64,000 nucleotides of DNA, from contig JAPPGB010000076.1 of the NCBI GenBank assembly GCA_028821475.1, positions 1 through 64,000 of the forward strand. Reading direction: 5' to 3'. The DNA comes from Spirochaetaceae bacterium. Lineage in GTDB: Bacteria > Spirochaetota > Spirochaetia > SZUA-6 > Bin103. Position numbers and translations under genes: made by a program. How positions within the stretch are numbered: position 1 is the first letter of the stretch; each line of letters starts with the position of its first letter. A model generated the notes under the pieces. The model saw nothing but the letters and a program-made list of their open reading frames with translations. It ran no database searches and had not been told where the DNA came from. Shown in pieces: positions 44,830-53,409 of this stretch.

Positions 44830-45098
44830 GTGCCGAAGCTGTCGCCATCGTGGGCGCCGCTGTCGGCATGCTGGCCGTACTGGTCCCGCTCTTGCTGACG
44901 CTGGCCGCCGGCATCCGGCGCGACCTTGACCAGGTACGCGCCGACGTGGCCGAAGTGCGCCGCGACCTGCAAGCCCTCACCGCCCGCGTTGACTCGCTGG
45001 CCGAGCGCGTTGCCCGGATCGAGGGCGCGTTGACCGGCCCGTGGCGCCCGGCGAACGGCACGCGGGCGAGCACCCAGGGGACGTCGTCGGCCGGCTGA
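44826..45098 (+). CDS. small membrane-anchored coiled-coil protein, GALTGPWRP family, copy A
   Basis: 90 residues from GTG 44826, the same as the gene at 26207 except in the last few residues (GTRASTQGTSSAG). One membrane span, a coiled coil and the ARIEGALTGPWRPANGT tail. Confidence 0.7.
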   Translation: MSAEAVAIVGAAVGMLAVLVPLLLTLAAGIRRDLDQVRADVAEVRRDLQALTARVDSLAERVARIEGALTGPWRPANGTRASTQGTSSAG

Positions 45099-45195
45099 CG
45101 CTCGCAGACTTGTGCACGCTCGAAACCTGCCGCAACGTGTGAGCCTGAACCGCCTGCCGATTCGAGAAGCGCTGCCTCATGCTGCAGGTACGAAA

Positions 45196-45396
45196 TCAAC
45201 CCGATACACCGAACTCGATCTTGACCTGCTCCCAGGGAATCCACTCTGCGTCCTGCAGTGCTTCATAGATCGCTTTGAGGTCGTCGTGTTGTTCAAGCAA
45301 CTCGACGAGCTCGTCGTAGAGATCGATAGGCAGGGCGACGGCTACGCGGTTCTCCCAGGCGGCGAGGATCGAAGCCGGAACGCTGCCGCGGCGGCT
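45196..45396 (-). pseudogene. RelB/Phd-like antitoxin fragment, copy A
   Basis: An open minus-strand frame without a start codon reads SILAAWENRVAVALPIDLYD then LVELLEQHDDLKAIYEALQD and EWIPWEQVKIEFGVSG, the helical end and IPWEQVKxExG close of RelB/Phd-type antitoxins. The 5' end lies in another frame (VEPKEFAELK), so the gene is broken or joined to foreign sequence. Confidence 0.5.
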
Positions 45397-45460
45397 TCAG
45401 CTCGGCGAACTCCTTGGGCTCCACATTCACGCCCGCTGCCGTCGAAGTGAGGTGAGGCTG

Positions 45461-45790
45461 ATGAATGGAGCCAAGACCGCGAAGCTGGAGCGAGCCGGGT
45501 GGACGCTGGGGACTGCCAAGGAGTTCCTGGGTCTCACCGAGGAAGCGGCTCTGATAGAAATCAAACTGGCGCTCGCCAGGGGCATCAAGGAGCGACGGCT
45601 CGCCTTGCGGCTCACACAGGAAGACTTGGCAAAGCAATTGAGATCCAGTCAGTCTCGGGTCGCGAAGATGGAGGCTTCCGACGCTACGGTGTCCATGGAT
45701 TTCCTGGTGCGTTCGCTGCTCGTGCTCGGTGCGACGACTCAGGAAGTCGGACGGGTCATCGCAAGAAGTTCGGCGGCTCCGGCCGCTTGA
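45461..45790 (+). CDS. XRE-type regulator/antitoxin, copy A
   Basis: 109 residues from ATG 45461 (GAGGTGAGG upstream). Nearly identical to 26850-27182, but one Glu is missing in GLTEEAALIE and a few residues differ (RRLALRLTQEDLAK). The HTH SSQSRVAKMEASDATVSMDF is intact. Confidence 0.8.
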   Translation: MNGAKTAKLERAGWTLGTAKEFLGLTEEAALIEIKLALARGIKERRLALRLTQEDLAKQLRSSQSRVAKMEASDATVSMDFLVRSLLVLGATTQEVGRVIARSSAAPAA

Positions 45791-45889
45791 GGACGCGCCG
45801 GAGTGCGGTGGCGCTCGCTGCGCGTGCGCACCGGCTACTCCGCGGCGGCGACGATCCGGCTGCCGAATAAGCCGCGGTCGCCGACGATG

Positions 45890-46030
45890 CCTGGTGAGCA
45901 AGGACGAAGCGCGCCTCCACCTCGCGGCGCTCGATAGTATTCAGCGGGCGCGACACCCTGTCGGCGAGATAGTGTTCGATGGCGCCGCGGTAGGCGACAC
46001 CGGTCTCGTCGAGTGGTAGCGACCACGCCG
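45890..46030 (-). pseudogene. short internal integrase fragment, copy A
   Basis: Minus strand encodes LSRRQGVAP-like sequence and SRPLNTIERREVEARF, matching residues 149-164 of the full integrase. It is about 140 bp, wedged between the XRE gene and the larger integrase copy. Confidence 0.65.
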
Positions 46031-46099
46031 GTGGCGGCTACTCCATTCCATCGGCATCGGCGCGGATAGCGCCCGGCCGGCGGTCCGGACGGGCGCTTG

Positions 46100-46120
46100 T
46101 CAACACTGCGTCAACACCGG
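46100..46120. promoter_or_regulatory. paired TCAACAC heptamers beyond the integrase 3' end, copy A
   Basis: TCAACAC at 46100-46106 and 46111-46117, 11 bp apart and followed by CGG. Equivalent pairs flank the other integrase copies; arm-type recombinase sites are a possible role. Confidence 0.4.
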
Positions 46121-46192
46121 TCGCAGCGTGACAACCGGCCCGCATTCGGCACCGGGGCTGCCACCGGCGTGGCGTGCACCGGATACGCTGGC

Positions 46193-47300
46193 TTACCCTT
46201 CCGCCGCCGGGTCGGGGTGGCCGGCGTCCGGCTGCGCCGCTCGACCGTCGTCGTGCTCGCACTCCGGGCCGCCCTCCAAGATGGCGTCTATGCGATCGGC
46301 GATGAGTTGGGCCGGGCCGCGGAGCTGGCCGATGGTCCAGTCGGCGGCATAGCCCTCGGTCACGTCGGTGGGGCGGGCGTGGTTGACCAGCCGCTTGGTC
46401 AGCGAACGCGGCAGGGTCAACTCGCGGTCGGCGATCGTGATCAGGCAGTTGCGGAAGCCGTGGAACCAGAACTTCCTGCCGCCCGCGCGCGAGATGGGGG
46501 CATAGAGATGGGTGAGCACCGAGACGTGGCCCGACCGGCTCGCCGGCGACGGGAACACCCAGCCATTGCCGCCGGTCTCGCTCCGCCGCCATTCGAGGAT
46601 CGACGCAAGCTGCCGGGTGATCGGCAGTTCGAGCGGGGTACCGGTCTTGGTGTGCGGCACGTGCACGACCCCGCGCGCCAGGTCCACGCGCTCCCAGCGC
46701 AGCGTCAATATCTCTCCCCGCCGCATCCCGGAGTACATCGCAACCCAGAAGATGGAGCGGGTGGCCGGGTCCTTCACCACCGCCTCGATGCCGCGCTGCC
46801 AGTAGGGCAGGGCTTCCGCGGGCGACGAGATCACCCGCCGCACGATCGGGTTGAACCGCCCGCCCGCCGCCAGCCACAGGTCGACCGGGTTGCGCAGCCC
46901 CTCGTGATCGACGCAGGCGCGGCGGTAGATGGAGCGCAGGAGCGAGATCACCTGGTTCCCGATCGCCCAGCCGTGGTTGCTGGTGAGCAGGGTGAAGCGC
47001 GCCTCCACCTCGCGGCGCTCGATGGCATTCAGCGGGCGCGACACCCAGTCGGCGAGATAGTGCTCGATGGCGCGGCGGTAGGCGTCACTGGTCTTCGTCG
47101 AGCGGAAGGACTTGGCGCCCAGGTAATCCTGGAACGCCTCGCACAGGGTCGGCATGCTCCGCGCCCGCGCGCGCTTGTCCGCCGGATCCTGGCCGTCGGC
47201 CACCTTGCCGAGCATCCTGTGGGCGATGCGGCGGGCCTGGTCGGGCGTCACGGGGCCGAAGCGCCCGATCACCAACCGCTTGTTGGGCGCCCGGCGTCCA
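46193..47300 (-). pseudogene. tyrosine integrase lacking the N-terminal domain, copy A
   Basis: 360 codons from about 47275 match the full integrase from VVIGRFGPVTPDQARR to the end, with all catalytic residues: SGMRRGE (Arg), WFHGFRN (His/Arg), LVNHARP (His) and VTEGYAADW (Tyr). The first 70 or so residues of the arm-binding domain are replaced by unrelated sequence at about 47300, so activity is doubtful. Confidence 0.85.
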
Positions 47301-47462
47301 CGCAGTACCCAACAAAGAGGTCAGGCTTGATTCGCCCTCGCGCCGGTTTACAACTCGGCGACCAGCCGGGAAGGGGCCTTTTCAACGCCGACCCGGGGTC
47401 GATTTTGCCTGCCGATTCACACTCCCTCGCGCCAGCGGGCCGGTTGCAGTATGCTCGTCCCG

Positions 47463-47771
47463 ATGACGGACGGAGTTACCGTGTTGTTCGGCGCGGTGGG
47501 AGCGGTGGCCGCAATGCTGGCCGTACTGGTGCCGGTGATTCGTGGGCAGGGGGCAGCCCTGCGCCGTGAGATTGAAGGGCAAGGGACGAGTCTGCGCCGC
47601 GAGATCGACACGCTCCGAGCCGACGTGGCCGAAGTGCGTCGCGACCTGCACGTACTGAGTGACCGCGTGGCGCGCATCGAGGGCGCGTTGACCGGTCCCT
47701 GGCGACCGCCGACGAACGGCGGCACGTCGAATCCGGTGGAGCCCCCGGCGGCCGCCAGCGAAGTCCCATAA
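47463..47771 (+). CDS. small membrane-anchored coiled-coil protein, GALTGPWRP family
   Basis: 102 residues from ATG 47463. Membrane span VTVLFGAVGAVAAMLAVLVP, coiled coil ALRREIEGQGTSLRREIDTL (an internal 11-residue repeat, RREIEGQGTSL/RREIDTLRADV), tail RVARIEGALTGPWRPPTNGG and a Pro/Ala end. The tail DNA is the source-type sequence for the relic at 16345-16390. Confidence 0.7.
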   Translation: MTDGVTVLFGAVGAVAAMLAVLVPVIRGQGAALRREIEGQGTSLRREIDTLRADVAEVRRDLHVLSDRVARIEGALTGPWRPPTNGGTSNPVEPPAAASEVP

Positions 47772-47809
47772 TATGCCGACTCGCCGTCTACCGTGTGGCT
47801 GCCGTCCCG

Positions 47810-47850
47810 CGCCGCTGCAGCAACAGCGGCCGTTCGCCGCCGTCGCCCGT
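47810..47850 (-). pseudogene. tiny phosphotransferase relic
   Basis: Minus strand encodes GDGGERPLLLLQ, matching DDGERPLLLLED of the broken phosphotransferase at 19225-20094. About 25 bases (GCAGCAACAGCGGCCGTTCG) are nearly identical. Confidence 0.4.
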
Positions 47851-47902
47851 GGCCCGGTCGGCGTGGCGCGCGTTCGGCGGCACGGTAGTGTAGCCGCATT
47901 GC

Positions 47903-48101
47903 GATGGTTACGCTGCGCTTGACGGCGGCGTTCCCGGTCGAGATCGAAGTAGGTTTGGCGGCGCTCGATGGCATTCAGCGGGCGCGACACCCAGTCGGCG
48001 AGATAGTGCTCGATGGCGCGGCGGTAGGCGTGACCGGTCTTCGCCGAGCGGTAGGACTTGGAGCTCAGGAAATCCTGGAACGCCTCGCACAGCGTCGGCA
48101 T
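47903..48101 (-). pseudogene. internal integrase fragment
   Basis: Encodes MPTLCEAFQDFLSSKSYRSA then YRRAIEHYLADWVSRPLNAI, matching residues 111-158 of the full integrase with more divergence than the other fragments, so it derives from a different relative. Confidence 0.7.
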
Positions 48102-48735
48102 ATTGCTCCTCGCCCGTAGCGGCAGGTAACTACCTACGGCAGGTCCATCGGCGGGCAGCCTGCCGTGCGAAGGCCCTCGACGACATGGGGCGCCTCGCGG
48201 TTGAGCGACACCGGGTCTGATGAATCGCGAGGGAGGCGGCGATGTTCGCGGACAAGCGGTTGGCCCGCGCTTGGCCGGCGTTCCCGCCGCATGGTCGCGG
48301 CCGCGACCAGCGCGGTGCCGCTACCGGAGGCCGAGGGAGCCGAGTTGCACGGCGTCGCCCGTCGCGCCCGGAGGGGTGCAACTGCGCCTCCGTGCACTCG
48401 GCGGTGTTTGCCCACAACCTGATGAGGCTGTCTCGCCTGCTGCCATCCTGACACCGCCCTCTGGCCAAGCAAAGGGGCGCCACCGGCGTTGCGTGCACCG
48501 GGTGTGCCGGCTGACCTTCCGGCCGCCGTGTCGGGACGGCCGGCGTTGGGCTGCGCCGTTCGACCATCGTCGTGCTCGCGCTCCCGGACCGGCCTCCAAA
48601 GGTGGCCTCCAAAGGGTGGCGTCCATGCGGTCGGCGATGAGTTGGGCCGGCCCCCGAAGCCGGCCTATGGTCCAGTCGGCCGCGTAGCCCTCGGTCACGT
48701 CGGTGGGCCGGGCGTGGTGCCGGCGACGGATGAGC
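48102..48735. other. mosaic spacer with integrase 3' relic
   Basis: Bases 48125-48300 repeat 42830-43000. About 48560-48720 on the minus strand again encodes an integrase end (HARPTDVTEGYAADWTIGRL). Between them no gene is supported. Confidence 0.5.
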
Positions 48736-48816
48736 AGGCAAGAATGTTGCGCCAGCCGGAAGCTCGGGTATACTCCGAGTGGCCAATGTGAGTTGCTGCC
48801 CACAGGAGGTGCCGAA

Positions 48817-49422
48817 ATGTCGATATCTGCACAGAAGTCGGGCCGGAGTGAGGAATTGGCGCGTGAGGTCACTGTCGCGGAGGAGCCGATCGGTGAGGTC
48901 GTAGTCAGTCCGGCGGACGACGCTGATGCCACGCACAAGTTCGTCGACCGCAAGGTGTGGCAAGGCTTGGTGAAGAGCGACGAGGACGTGGAGTACCTCT
49001 ACCGCGTCGGAAGACGCTTTCTCTTCTGGCAAAACCTGTCGAACCTGTTGCAAGTGATCGGTGCGACCACCGTAGCGGCCATGATTCTTGCGCATGGACC
49101 AATGCCGTATACCGCGGCGATGAGCGCGGTCGTGGGCGCGGTAGCCCTCTTGGCGATTCTGTTTCGGTTTTCCGAGAAGCATGCGGCCGCGGTGGCCATG
49201 GAGGGTTCTTGCAGGTCCATGTCAAGGGACTGGCGCAAGCTGTGGGAAGCGCTCGGCGAGGTAGACGATCGGACAGCCTTGGCGCGAGCACATGAGTTGG
49301 AGGAGAAGACGGACGTGGTCACCGCCGAGCAGGTGCAGAAACTTGGAAACGTGAAGGAGCGGTTGCAACGAAAGGCGGTCAGGTACACTCATCTACGGAT
49401 ACGGCAGGAGTTCGGCGGGTAG
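48817..49422 (+). CDS. 2TM protein, SLATT-like architecture, copy B
   Basis: 201 residues from ATG 48817. From KFVDRKVW onward it equals copy A. The first 40 residues carry most differences (VVVSPADDADATH versus VVVNREYDADATH), as if diversity were concentrated before the membrane domain. Confidence 0.65.
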   Translation: MSISAQKSGRSEELAREVTVAEEPIGEVVVSPADDADATHKFVDRKVWQGLVKSDEDVEYLYRVGRRFLFWQNLSNLLQVIGATTVAAMILAHGPMPYTAAMSAVVGAVALLAILFRFSEKHAAAVAMEGSCRSMSRDWRKLWEALGEVDDRTALARAHELEEKTDVVTAEQVQKLGNVKERLQRKAVRYTHLRIRQEFGG

Positions 49423-49451
49423 GGATGGCGGATCGCACAAGGGGCGCGCCC

Positions 49452-49628
49452 TCAGCCAATCCCGAGGCCACCGTCCATTCCGATACCGCCGCCACCTCGA
49501 CCGCCACATAGAGAACCGCCCACCCGGCCGCCGCCACCGCAGTCGCGACCGCCCCAGTCGGAGTAGTCGGCACGGCATCCGGTACCGCGAAGGGGTGCCC
49601 GGAAGGGTGAAGACTGCTCGATGATCAC
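49452..49628 (-). CDS. Gly/Cys-rich small ORF, copy B
   Basis: 58 codons from GTG 49628. Same as copy A except for an in-frame 18-bp insertion that adds MDGGLG before the final GIG. The preserved frame argues that it is translated. Confidence 0.4.
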   Translation of the reverse strand: MIIEQSSPFRAPLRGTGCRADYSDWGGRDCGGGGRVGGSLCGGRGGGGIGMDGGLGIG

Positions 49629-49725
49629 CGTGCCGCCGACGCATGGTAGTCAGACGGCCAATTACCGGCCGCTGGCGAATACTTGCGTATGACTGCGGCA
49701 ATGCCGCATATTGGAGGGGGCAACG

Positions 49726-50054
49726 ATGCAGGTCTTCTCCACGAGCACCTACGAGCGTGCCATTCGCAAGCTGCTCGGAGAAGAGGCCCGCAGGGAAATG
49801 GAGGACTCGATCGCGGCTGCCCCGATGTAGCACCGGTCATCCGGGGCACTGGCGGCATCCGTAAGCTGCGATGGGCCGGTTCCGGTCGTGGGAAGCGAGG
49901 GGGCATCCGCGCCGTCTTCTATCAGGCTGGCCCCGACGCCATCTACTTGCTGACAGCCTATGCGAAGGCGGATCGCGATGACCTGACCCCGGCGGACACC
50001 AAGGCATTGACGCGTCTGGTTGCCGCTATCAAGAAGGAGTACCAGGGAAAGTGA
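49726..50054 (+). pseudogene. RelE/HigB-type toxin, frameshifted, copy B
   Basis: Same sequence and same missing C in the C-run as copy A: stop at 49828, toxin C-terminus (GTGGIRKLRWAG, AYAKADRDDL) in the -1 frame. Confidence 0.82.
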
Positions 50055-50434
50055 CGATAGAACGCACCGACCTCGGATGTGAGATCGAAACGGCTCTGGG
50101 CGAGGTGCTCGCCCATGTTCGCGGCGAGACGGGTCTGTCGTGTCGGATCGTCGACGATCCCGCCGCCAGCCGGATTGTCGCGCTCCGCAGGCGGTTGCGG
50201 CTGAGCCGGCAGAAGTTCGCTGATCGTTTCGGTCTCGATGTGAGGGCTGTTCAGGAATGGGAACAGGGGCGGCGCGTTCCCGATCGGGCAGCCCGTGTGC
50301 TGCTGACCGTCATTGATCATGACCCTGAGGCTGTGATCAGGGCATTGGACGAGGATGGCGGCCGACGAGTTGATGGCGGGCTGGAGGGAACGCCTCGAAG
50401 CGACCGCGCGATCCCGCACAGCTCGCCAGGCTGA
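50051..50434 (+). CDS. higA: HigA/XRE-type antitoxin, copy B
   Basis: 127 residues, identical to copy A at 44332-44715, with the same GTGA overlap and foreign C-terminal tail. Confidence 0.82.
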   Translation: MTIERTDLGCEIETALGEVLAHVRGETGLSCRIVDDPAASRIVALRRRLRLSRQKFADRFGLDVRAVQEWEQGRRVPDRAARVLLTVIDHDPEAVIRALDEDGGRRVDGGLEGTPRSDRAIPHSSPG

Positions 50435-50443
50435 TTGGTCGAC

Positions 50444-50548
50444 ATGGCCAGCGGCGACGTTCCCAACGACAAGGACCAGGCGCTCCGGGCGCTGGCCGAG
50501 CGCGACCGGCGTAAGGCCGCGGCGACGCGCCAAGCCAAGAGATCGTGA
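50444..50548 (+). CDS. truncated small basic protein, copy B
   Basis: 34 residues (MASGDVPNDKDQAL...), identical to copy A and carrying the same upstream 1-bp insertion. Overlaps the next GTG. Confidence 0.45.
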   Translation: MASGDVPNDKDQALRALAERDRRKAAATRQAKRS

Positions 50549-50817
50549 GTGCCGAAGCTGTCGCCATCGTGGGCGCCGCTGTCGGCATGCTGGCCGTACT
50601 GGTCCCGCTCTTGCTGACGCTGGCCGCCGGCATCCGGCGCGACCTTGACCAGGTACGCGCCGACGTGGCCGAAGTGCGCCGCGACCTGCAAGCCCTCACC
50701 GCCCGCGTTGACTCGCTGGCCGAGCGCGTTGCCCGCATCGAGGGCGCGTTGACCGGCCCGTGGCGCCCGGCGAACGGCACGCCGGCGAGCACCCAGGGGG
50801 CGTCGTCGGCCGGCTGA
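50545..50817 (+). CDS. small membrane-anchored coiled-coil protein, GALTGPWRP family, copy B
   Basis: 90 residues, identical to the product of 26207-26479 (tail GTPASTQGASSAG), so closer to that copy than to copy A at the C-terminus. Confidence 0.7.
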   Translation: MSAEAVAIVGAAVGMLAVLVPLLLTLAAGIRRDLDQVRADVAEVRRDLQALTARVDSLAERVARIEGALTGPWRPANGTPASTQGASSAG

Positions 50818-50914
50818 CGCTCGCAGACCTGTGCGCGCTCGAAACCTGCCGCAACGTATGAGCCTGAACCGCCTGCCGATTCGAGCAGCGCTGCCTCATC
50901 CTGCAGGTACGAAA

Positions 50915-51115
50915 TCAACCCGATACACCGAACTCGATCTTGACCTGCTCCCAGGGAATCCACTCTGCGTCCTGCAGTGCTTCATAGATCGCTTTGAGGT
51001 CGTCGTGTTGTTCAAGCAACTCGACGAGCTCGTCGTAGAGATCGATAGGCAGGGCGACGGCTACGCGGTTCTCCCAGGCGGCGAGGATCGAAGCCGGAAC
51101 GCTGCCGCGGCGGCT
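50915..51115 (-). pseudogene. RelB/Phd-like antitoxin fragment, copy B
   Basis: Same open frame as 45196-45396 (IDLYDELVELLEQHDD, WIPWEQVKIEFGV) and the same lack of a start codon. Confidence 0.5.
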
Positions 51116-51179
51116 TCAGCTCGGCGAACTCCTTGGGCTCCACATTCACGCCCGCTGCCGTCGAAGTGAGGTGAGGCTG

Positions 51180-51512
51180 ATGAATAGAGCCAAGACCGCG
51201 AAGCTGGAGAGAGGCGGGTGGACGCTGGGGACTGCCAAGGAGTTCCTGGGTCTCACCGAGGAAGAGGCCACTCTGATAGAAATCAAACTGGCGCTCGCCA
51301 GGGGCATCAAGGAGCGGCGGCTCTCTTTGCGGCTCACACAGGAAGACCTGGCGAAGCAATTGAGATCCAGTCAGTCTCGGGTCGCGAAGATGGAGGCTTC
51401 CGACGCTACGGTGTCCATGGATTTCCTGGTGCGTTCGCTGCTCGTGCTCGGTGCGACGACTCAGGAAGTCGGACGGGTCATCGCAAGAAGTTCGGCGGCT
51501 CCGGCCGCTTGA
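51180..51512 (+). CDS. XRE-type regulator/antitoxin, copy B
   Basis: 110 residues from ATG 51180. Matches 26850 in length (EEEATLIEIKL retains the Glu missing in copy A). HTH intact. Confidence 0.8.
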   Translation: MNRAKTAKLERGGWTLGTAKEFLGLTEEEATLIEIKLALARGIKERRLSLRLTQEDLAKQLRSSQSRVAKMEASDATVSMDFLVRSLLVLGATTQEVGRVIARSSAAPAA

Positions 51513-51611
51513 GGACGCGCCGGAGTGCGGTGGCGCTCGCTGCGCGTGCGCACCGGCTACTCCGCGGCGGCGACGATCCGGTTGCCGAACAAGCCGCGGT
51601 CGCCAACGATG

Positions 51612-51750
51612 CCTGGTGACCAAGGATGAAGCGCGCCTCCACCTCGCGGCGCTCGATAGTATTCAGCGGGCGCGACACCCAGTCGGCGAGATAGTGTTCG
51701 ATGGCGCGGCGGTAGGCGACACCGGTCTCGTCGAGTGGTAGCGACCACGC
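51612..51750 (-). pseudogene. short internal integrase fragment, copy B
   Basis: Minus strand encodes LSRRLGVAP-like sequence and SRPLNTIERREVEARF, as in copy A. Confidence 0.65.
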
Positions 51751-51821
51751 CGCCGGCGGCTACTCCATTCCATCGGCATCGGCGCGGATAGCGGCCGGCC
51801 GGCGGTCCGGACGGGCGCTTG

Positions 51822-51842
51822 TCAACACTGCGTCAACACCGG
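51822..51842. promoter_or_regulatory. paired TCAACAC heptamers beyond the integrase 3' end, copy B
   Basis: TCAACAC at 51822-51828 and 51833-51839, then CGG. Same as 46100-46120. A related pair lies on the other side of the gene at 53242-53260. Confidence 0.4.
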
Positions 51843-51914
51843 TCACGGCGGGACAACCGGCCCGCATTCGGCATCGGGGCGGCCACCGGCGTGGCGCGCA
51901 CCGGGTGCGCCGGC

Positions 51915-53207
51915 TTACCCTTCCGCGGCCGAGTCGGGGTAGCCGGCGCCGGGCTGCGCCGCTCCACCCTCGTCCTGCTCGCACTCCGGGCCGGCTTCCA
52001 AGATGGCGTCTATGCGGTCGGCGATGAGTTGGGCCGGGCCGCGGAGCTGGCCGATGGTCCAGTCGGCCGCGTAGCCCTCGGTCACGTCGGTGGGGCGGGC
52101 GTGGTTGACCAGCCGCTTGGTCAGCGAACGCGGCAGGGTCAACTCGCGGTCGGCGATCGTGATCAGGCAGTTGCGGAAGCCGTGGAACCAGAACTTCCTG
52201 CCGCCCGCGCGCGAGATGGGGGCATAGAGATGGGTGAGCACCGAGACGTGGCCCGACCGGCTCGCCGGCGACGGGAACACCCAGCCATTGCCGCCGGTCT
52301 CGCTCCGCCGCCATTCGAGGATCGACGCAAGCTGCCGGGTGATCGGCAGTTCGAGCGGGGTACCGGTCTTGGTGTGCGGCACGTGCACGACCCCGCGCGC
52401 CAGGTCCACGCGCTCCCAGCGCAGCGTCAATATCTCTCCCCGCCGCATCCCGGAGTACATCGCAACCCAGAAGATGGAGCGGGTGGCCGGGTCCTTCACC
52501 ACCGCCTCGATGCCGCGCTGCCAGTAGGGCAGGGCTTCCGCGGGCGACGAGATCACCCGCCGCACGATCGGGTTGAACCGCCCGCCCGCCGCCAGCCACA
52601 GGTCGACCGGGTTGCGCAGCCCCTCGTGATCGACGCAGGCGCGGCGGTAGATGGAGCGCAGGAGCGAGATCACCTGGTTCCCGATCGCCCAGCCGTGGTT
52701 GCTGGTGAGCAGGGTGAAGCGCGCCTCCACCTCGCGGCGCTCGATGGCATTCAGCGGGCGCGACACCCAGTCGGCGAGATAGTGCTCGATGGCGCGGCGG
52801 TAGGCGTCACTGGTCTTCGTCGAGCGGAAGGACTTGGCGCCCAGGTAATCCTGGAACGCCTCGCACAGGGTCGGCATGCTCCGCGCCCGCGCGCGCTTGT
52901 CCGCCGGATCCTGGCCGTCGGCCACCTTGCCGAGCATCCTGTGGGCGATCCGGCGTGCCTGGTCGGGCGTCACGGGGCCGAAGCGCCCGATGACCACGCG
53001 CTTGTTGGGCGCCTTGCGTCCGCCGTCGCCGGCGCGGTAGTTGACGATGAACGACTTGAGCCCCGAGGGCTGGACGCGAACCCCGAACCCGATGAGCTTG
53101 TCGTCCCATGCGATGAACGCCTTGTCGGACGGCTCCAGCGCCGCGACGTTCCGTTTGTTCAGCGTCAGCCTGAGCCGCGCGGTACGCTTCCCGGTCGTCG
53201 ATTCCAT
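51915..53207 (-). CDS. full-length tyrosine recombinase/integrase
   Basis: 430 residues from ATG 53207. Residues about 10-75 form the DUF4102-like arm-DNA-binding domain (LTLNKRNVAALEPSDKAFIA, GVRVQPSGLKSFIVNYR), 110-205 the core-binding domain, and 220-400 the catalytic domain: Arg255 in YSGMRRGEILTLRW, Lys280 region KTGTPLEL, His342 and Arg345 in WFHGFRN, His369 in LVNHARP and Tyr379 in VTEGYAADW. It is the only complete copy in the window; ten other pieces of the same lineage lie around it. The C-terminus has a Gly/Ala/Pro-rich tail. It starts about 200 bp from, and divergent to, the collagen-like lipoprotein gene. Confidence 0.9.
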   Translation of the reverse strand: MESTTGKRTARLRLTLNKRNVAALEPSDKAFIAWDDKLIGFGVRVQPSGLKSFIVNYRAGDGGRKAPNKRVVIGRFGPVTPDQARRIAHRMLGKVADGQDPADKRARARSMPTLCEAFQDYLGAKSFRSTKTSDAYRRAIEHYLADWVSRPLNAIERREVEARFTLLTSNHGWAIGNQVISLLRSIYRRACVDHEGLRNPVDLWLAAGGRFNPIVRRVISSPAEALPYWQRGIEAVVKDPATRSIFWVAMYSGMRRGEILTLRWERVDLARGVVHVPHTKTGTPLELPITRQLASILEWRRSETGGNGWVFPSPASRSGHVSVLTHLYAPISRAGGRKFWFHGFRNCLITIADRELTLPRSLTKRLVNHARPTDVTEGYAADWTIGQLRGPAQLIADRIDAILEAGPECEQDEGGAAQPGAGYPDSAAEG

Positions 53208-53241
53208 GATTCCTGAACGGCACCTCCAGGATACGCTTTCA

Positions 53242-53260
53242 TCAACACGCGGTGCAACAC
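53242..53260. promoter_or_regulatory. heptamer pair upstream of the integrase
   Basis: TCAACAC (53242-53248) and GCAACAC (53254-53260), 12 bp apart. An equivalent pair (TCAACAC at 62675-62681 and 62687-62693) lies upstream of the integrase 5' fragment at 62482-62640. Confidence 0.4.
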
Positions 53261-53409
53261 CCGTGTCAGCATAGTGGATACTGCTGGGACCAAGCGTTCG
53301 GTGTGTACACGGAAACGCCACCAATATCCCATGGAATCGCAACCAAGAACACACAGAGCGACCTGGTTCAACGATTCAATTCTATATGACACAGAGGGTT
53401 GCACGCCCG

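Larger units (their letters stand above)
43041..47290. repeat. 4.3-kb direct module repeat, copy A
   Basis: Collinear with 48742-53012 at very high identity from GTTGCGCCAGCCGGAAGC through the 2TM, Gly-rich, relE/higA, coiled-coil, XRE and integrase segments. Differences are an 18-bp insertion and a 1-bp change in B near 49450-49480, scattered substitutions, and 3-bp indels in the XRE gene. Confidence 0.88.
48742..53012. repeat. 4.3-kb direct module repeat, copy B
   Basis: Second copy of 43041-47290, offset 5700-5722 bp. Copy B continues into a full-length integrase 5' end, which copy A has lost. Confidence 0.88.

Noticed and set aside
51819-53216. 465-codon plus-strand open frame opposite the integrase
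   Set aside because: Antisense shadow of the integrase, repeated wherever integrase fragments occur.
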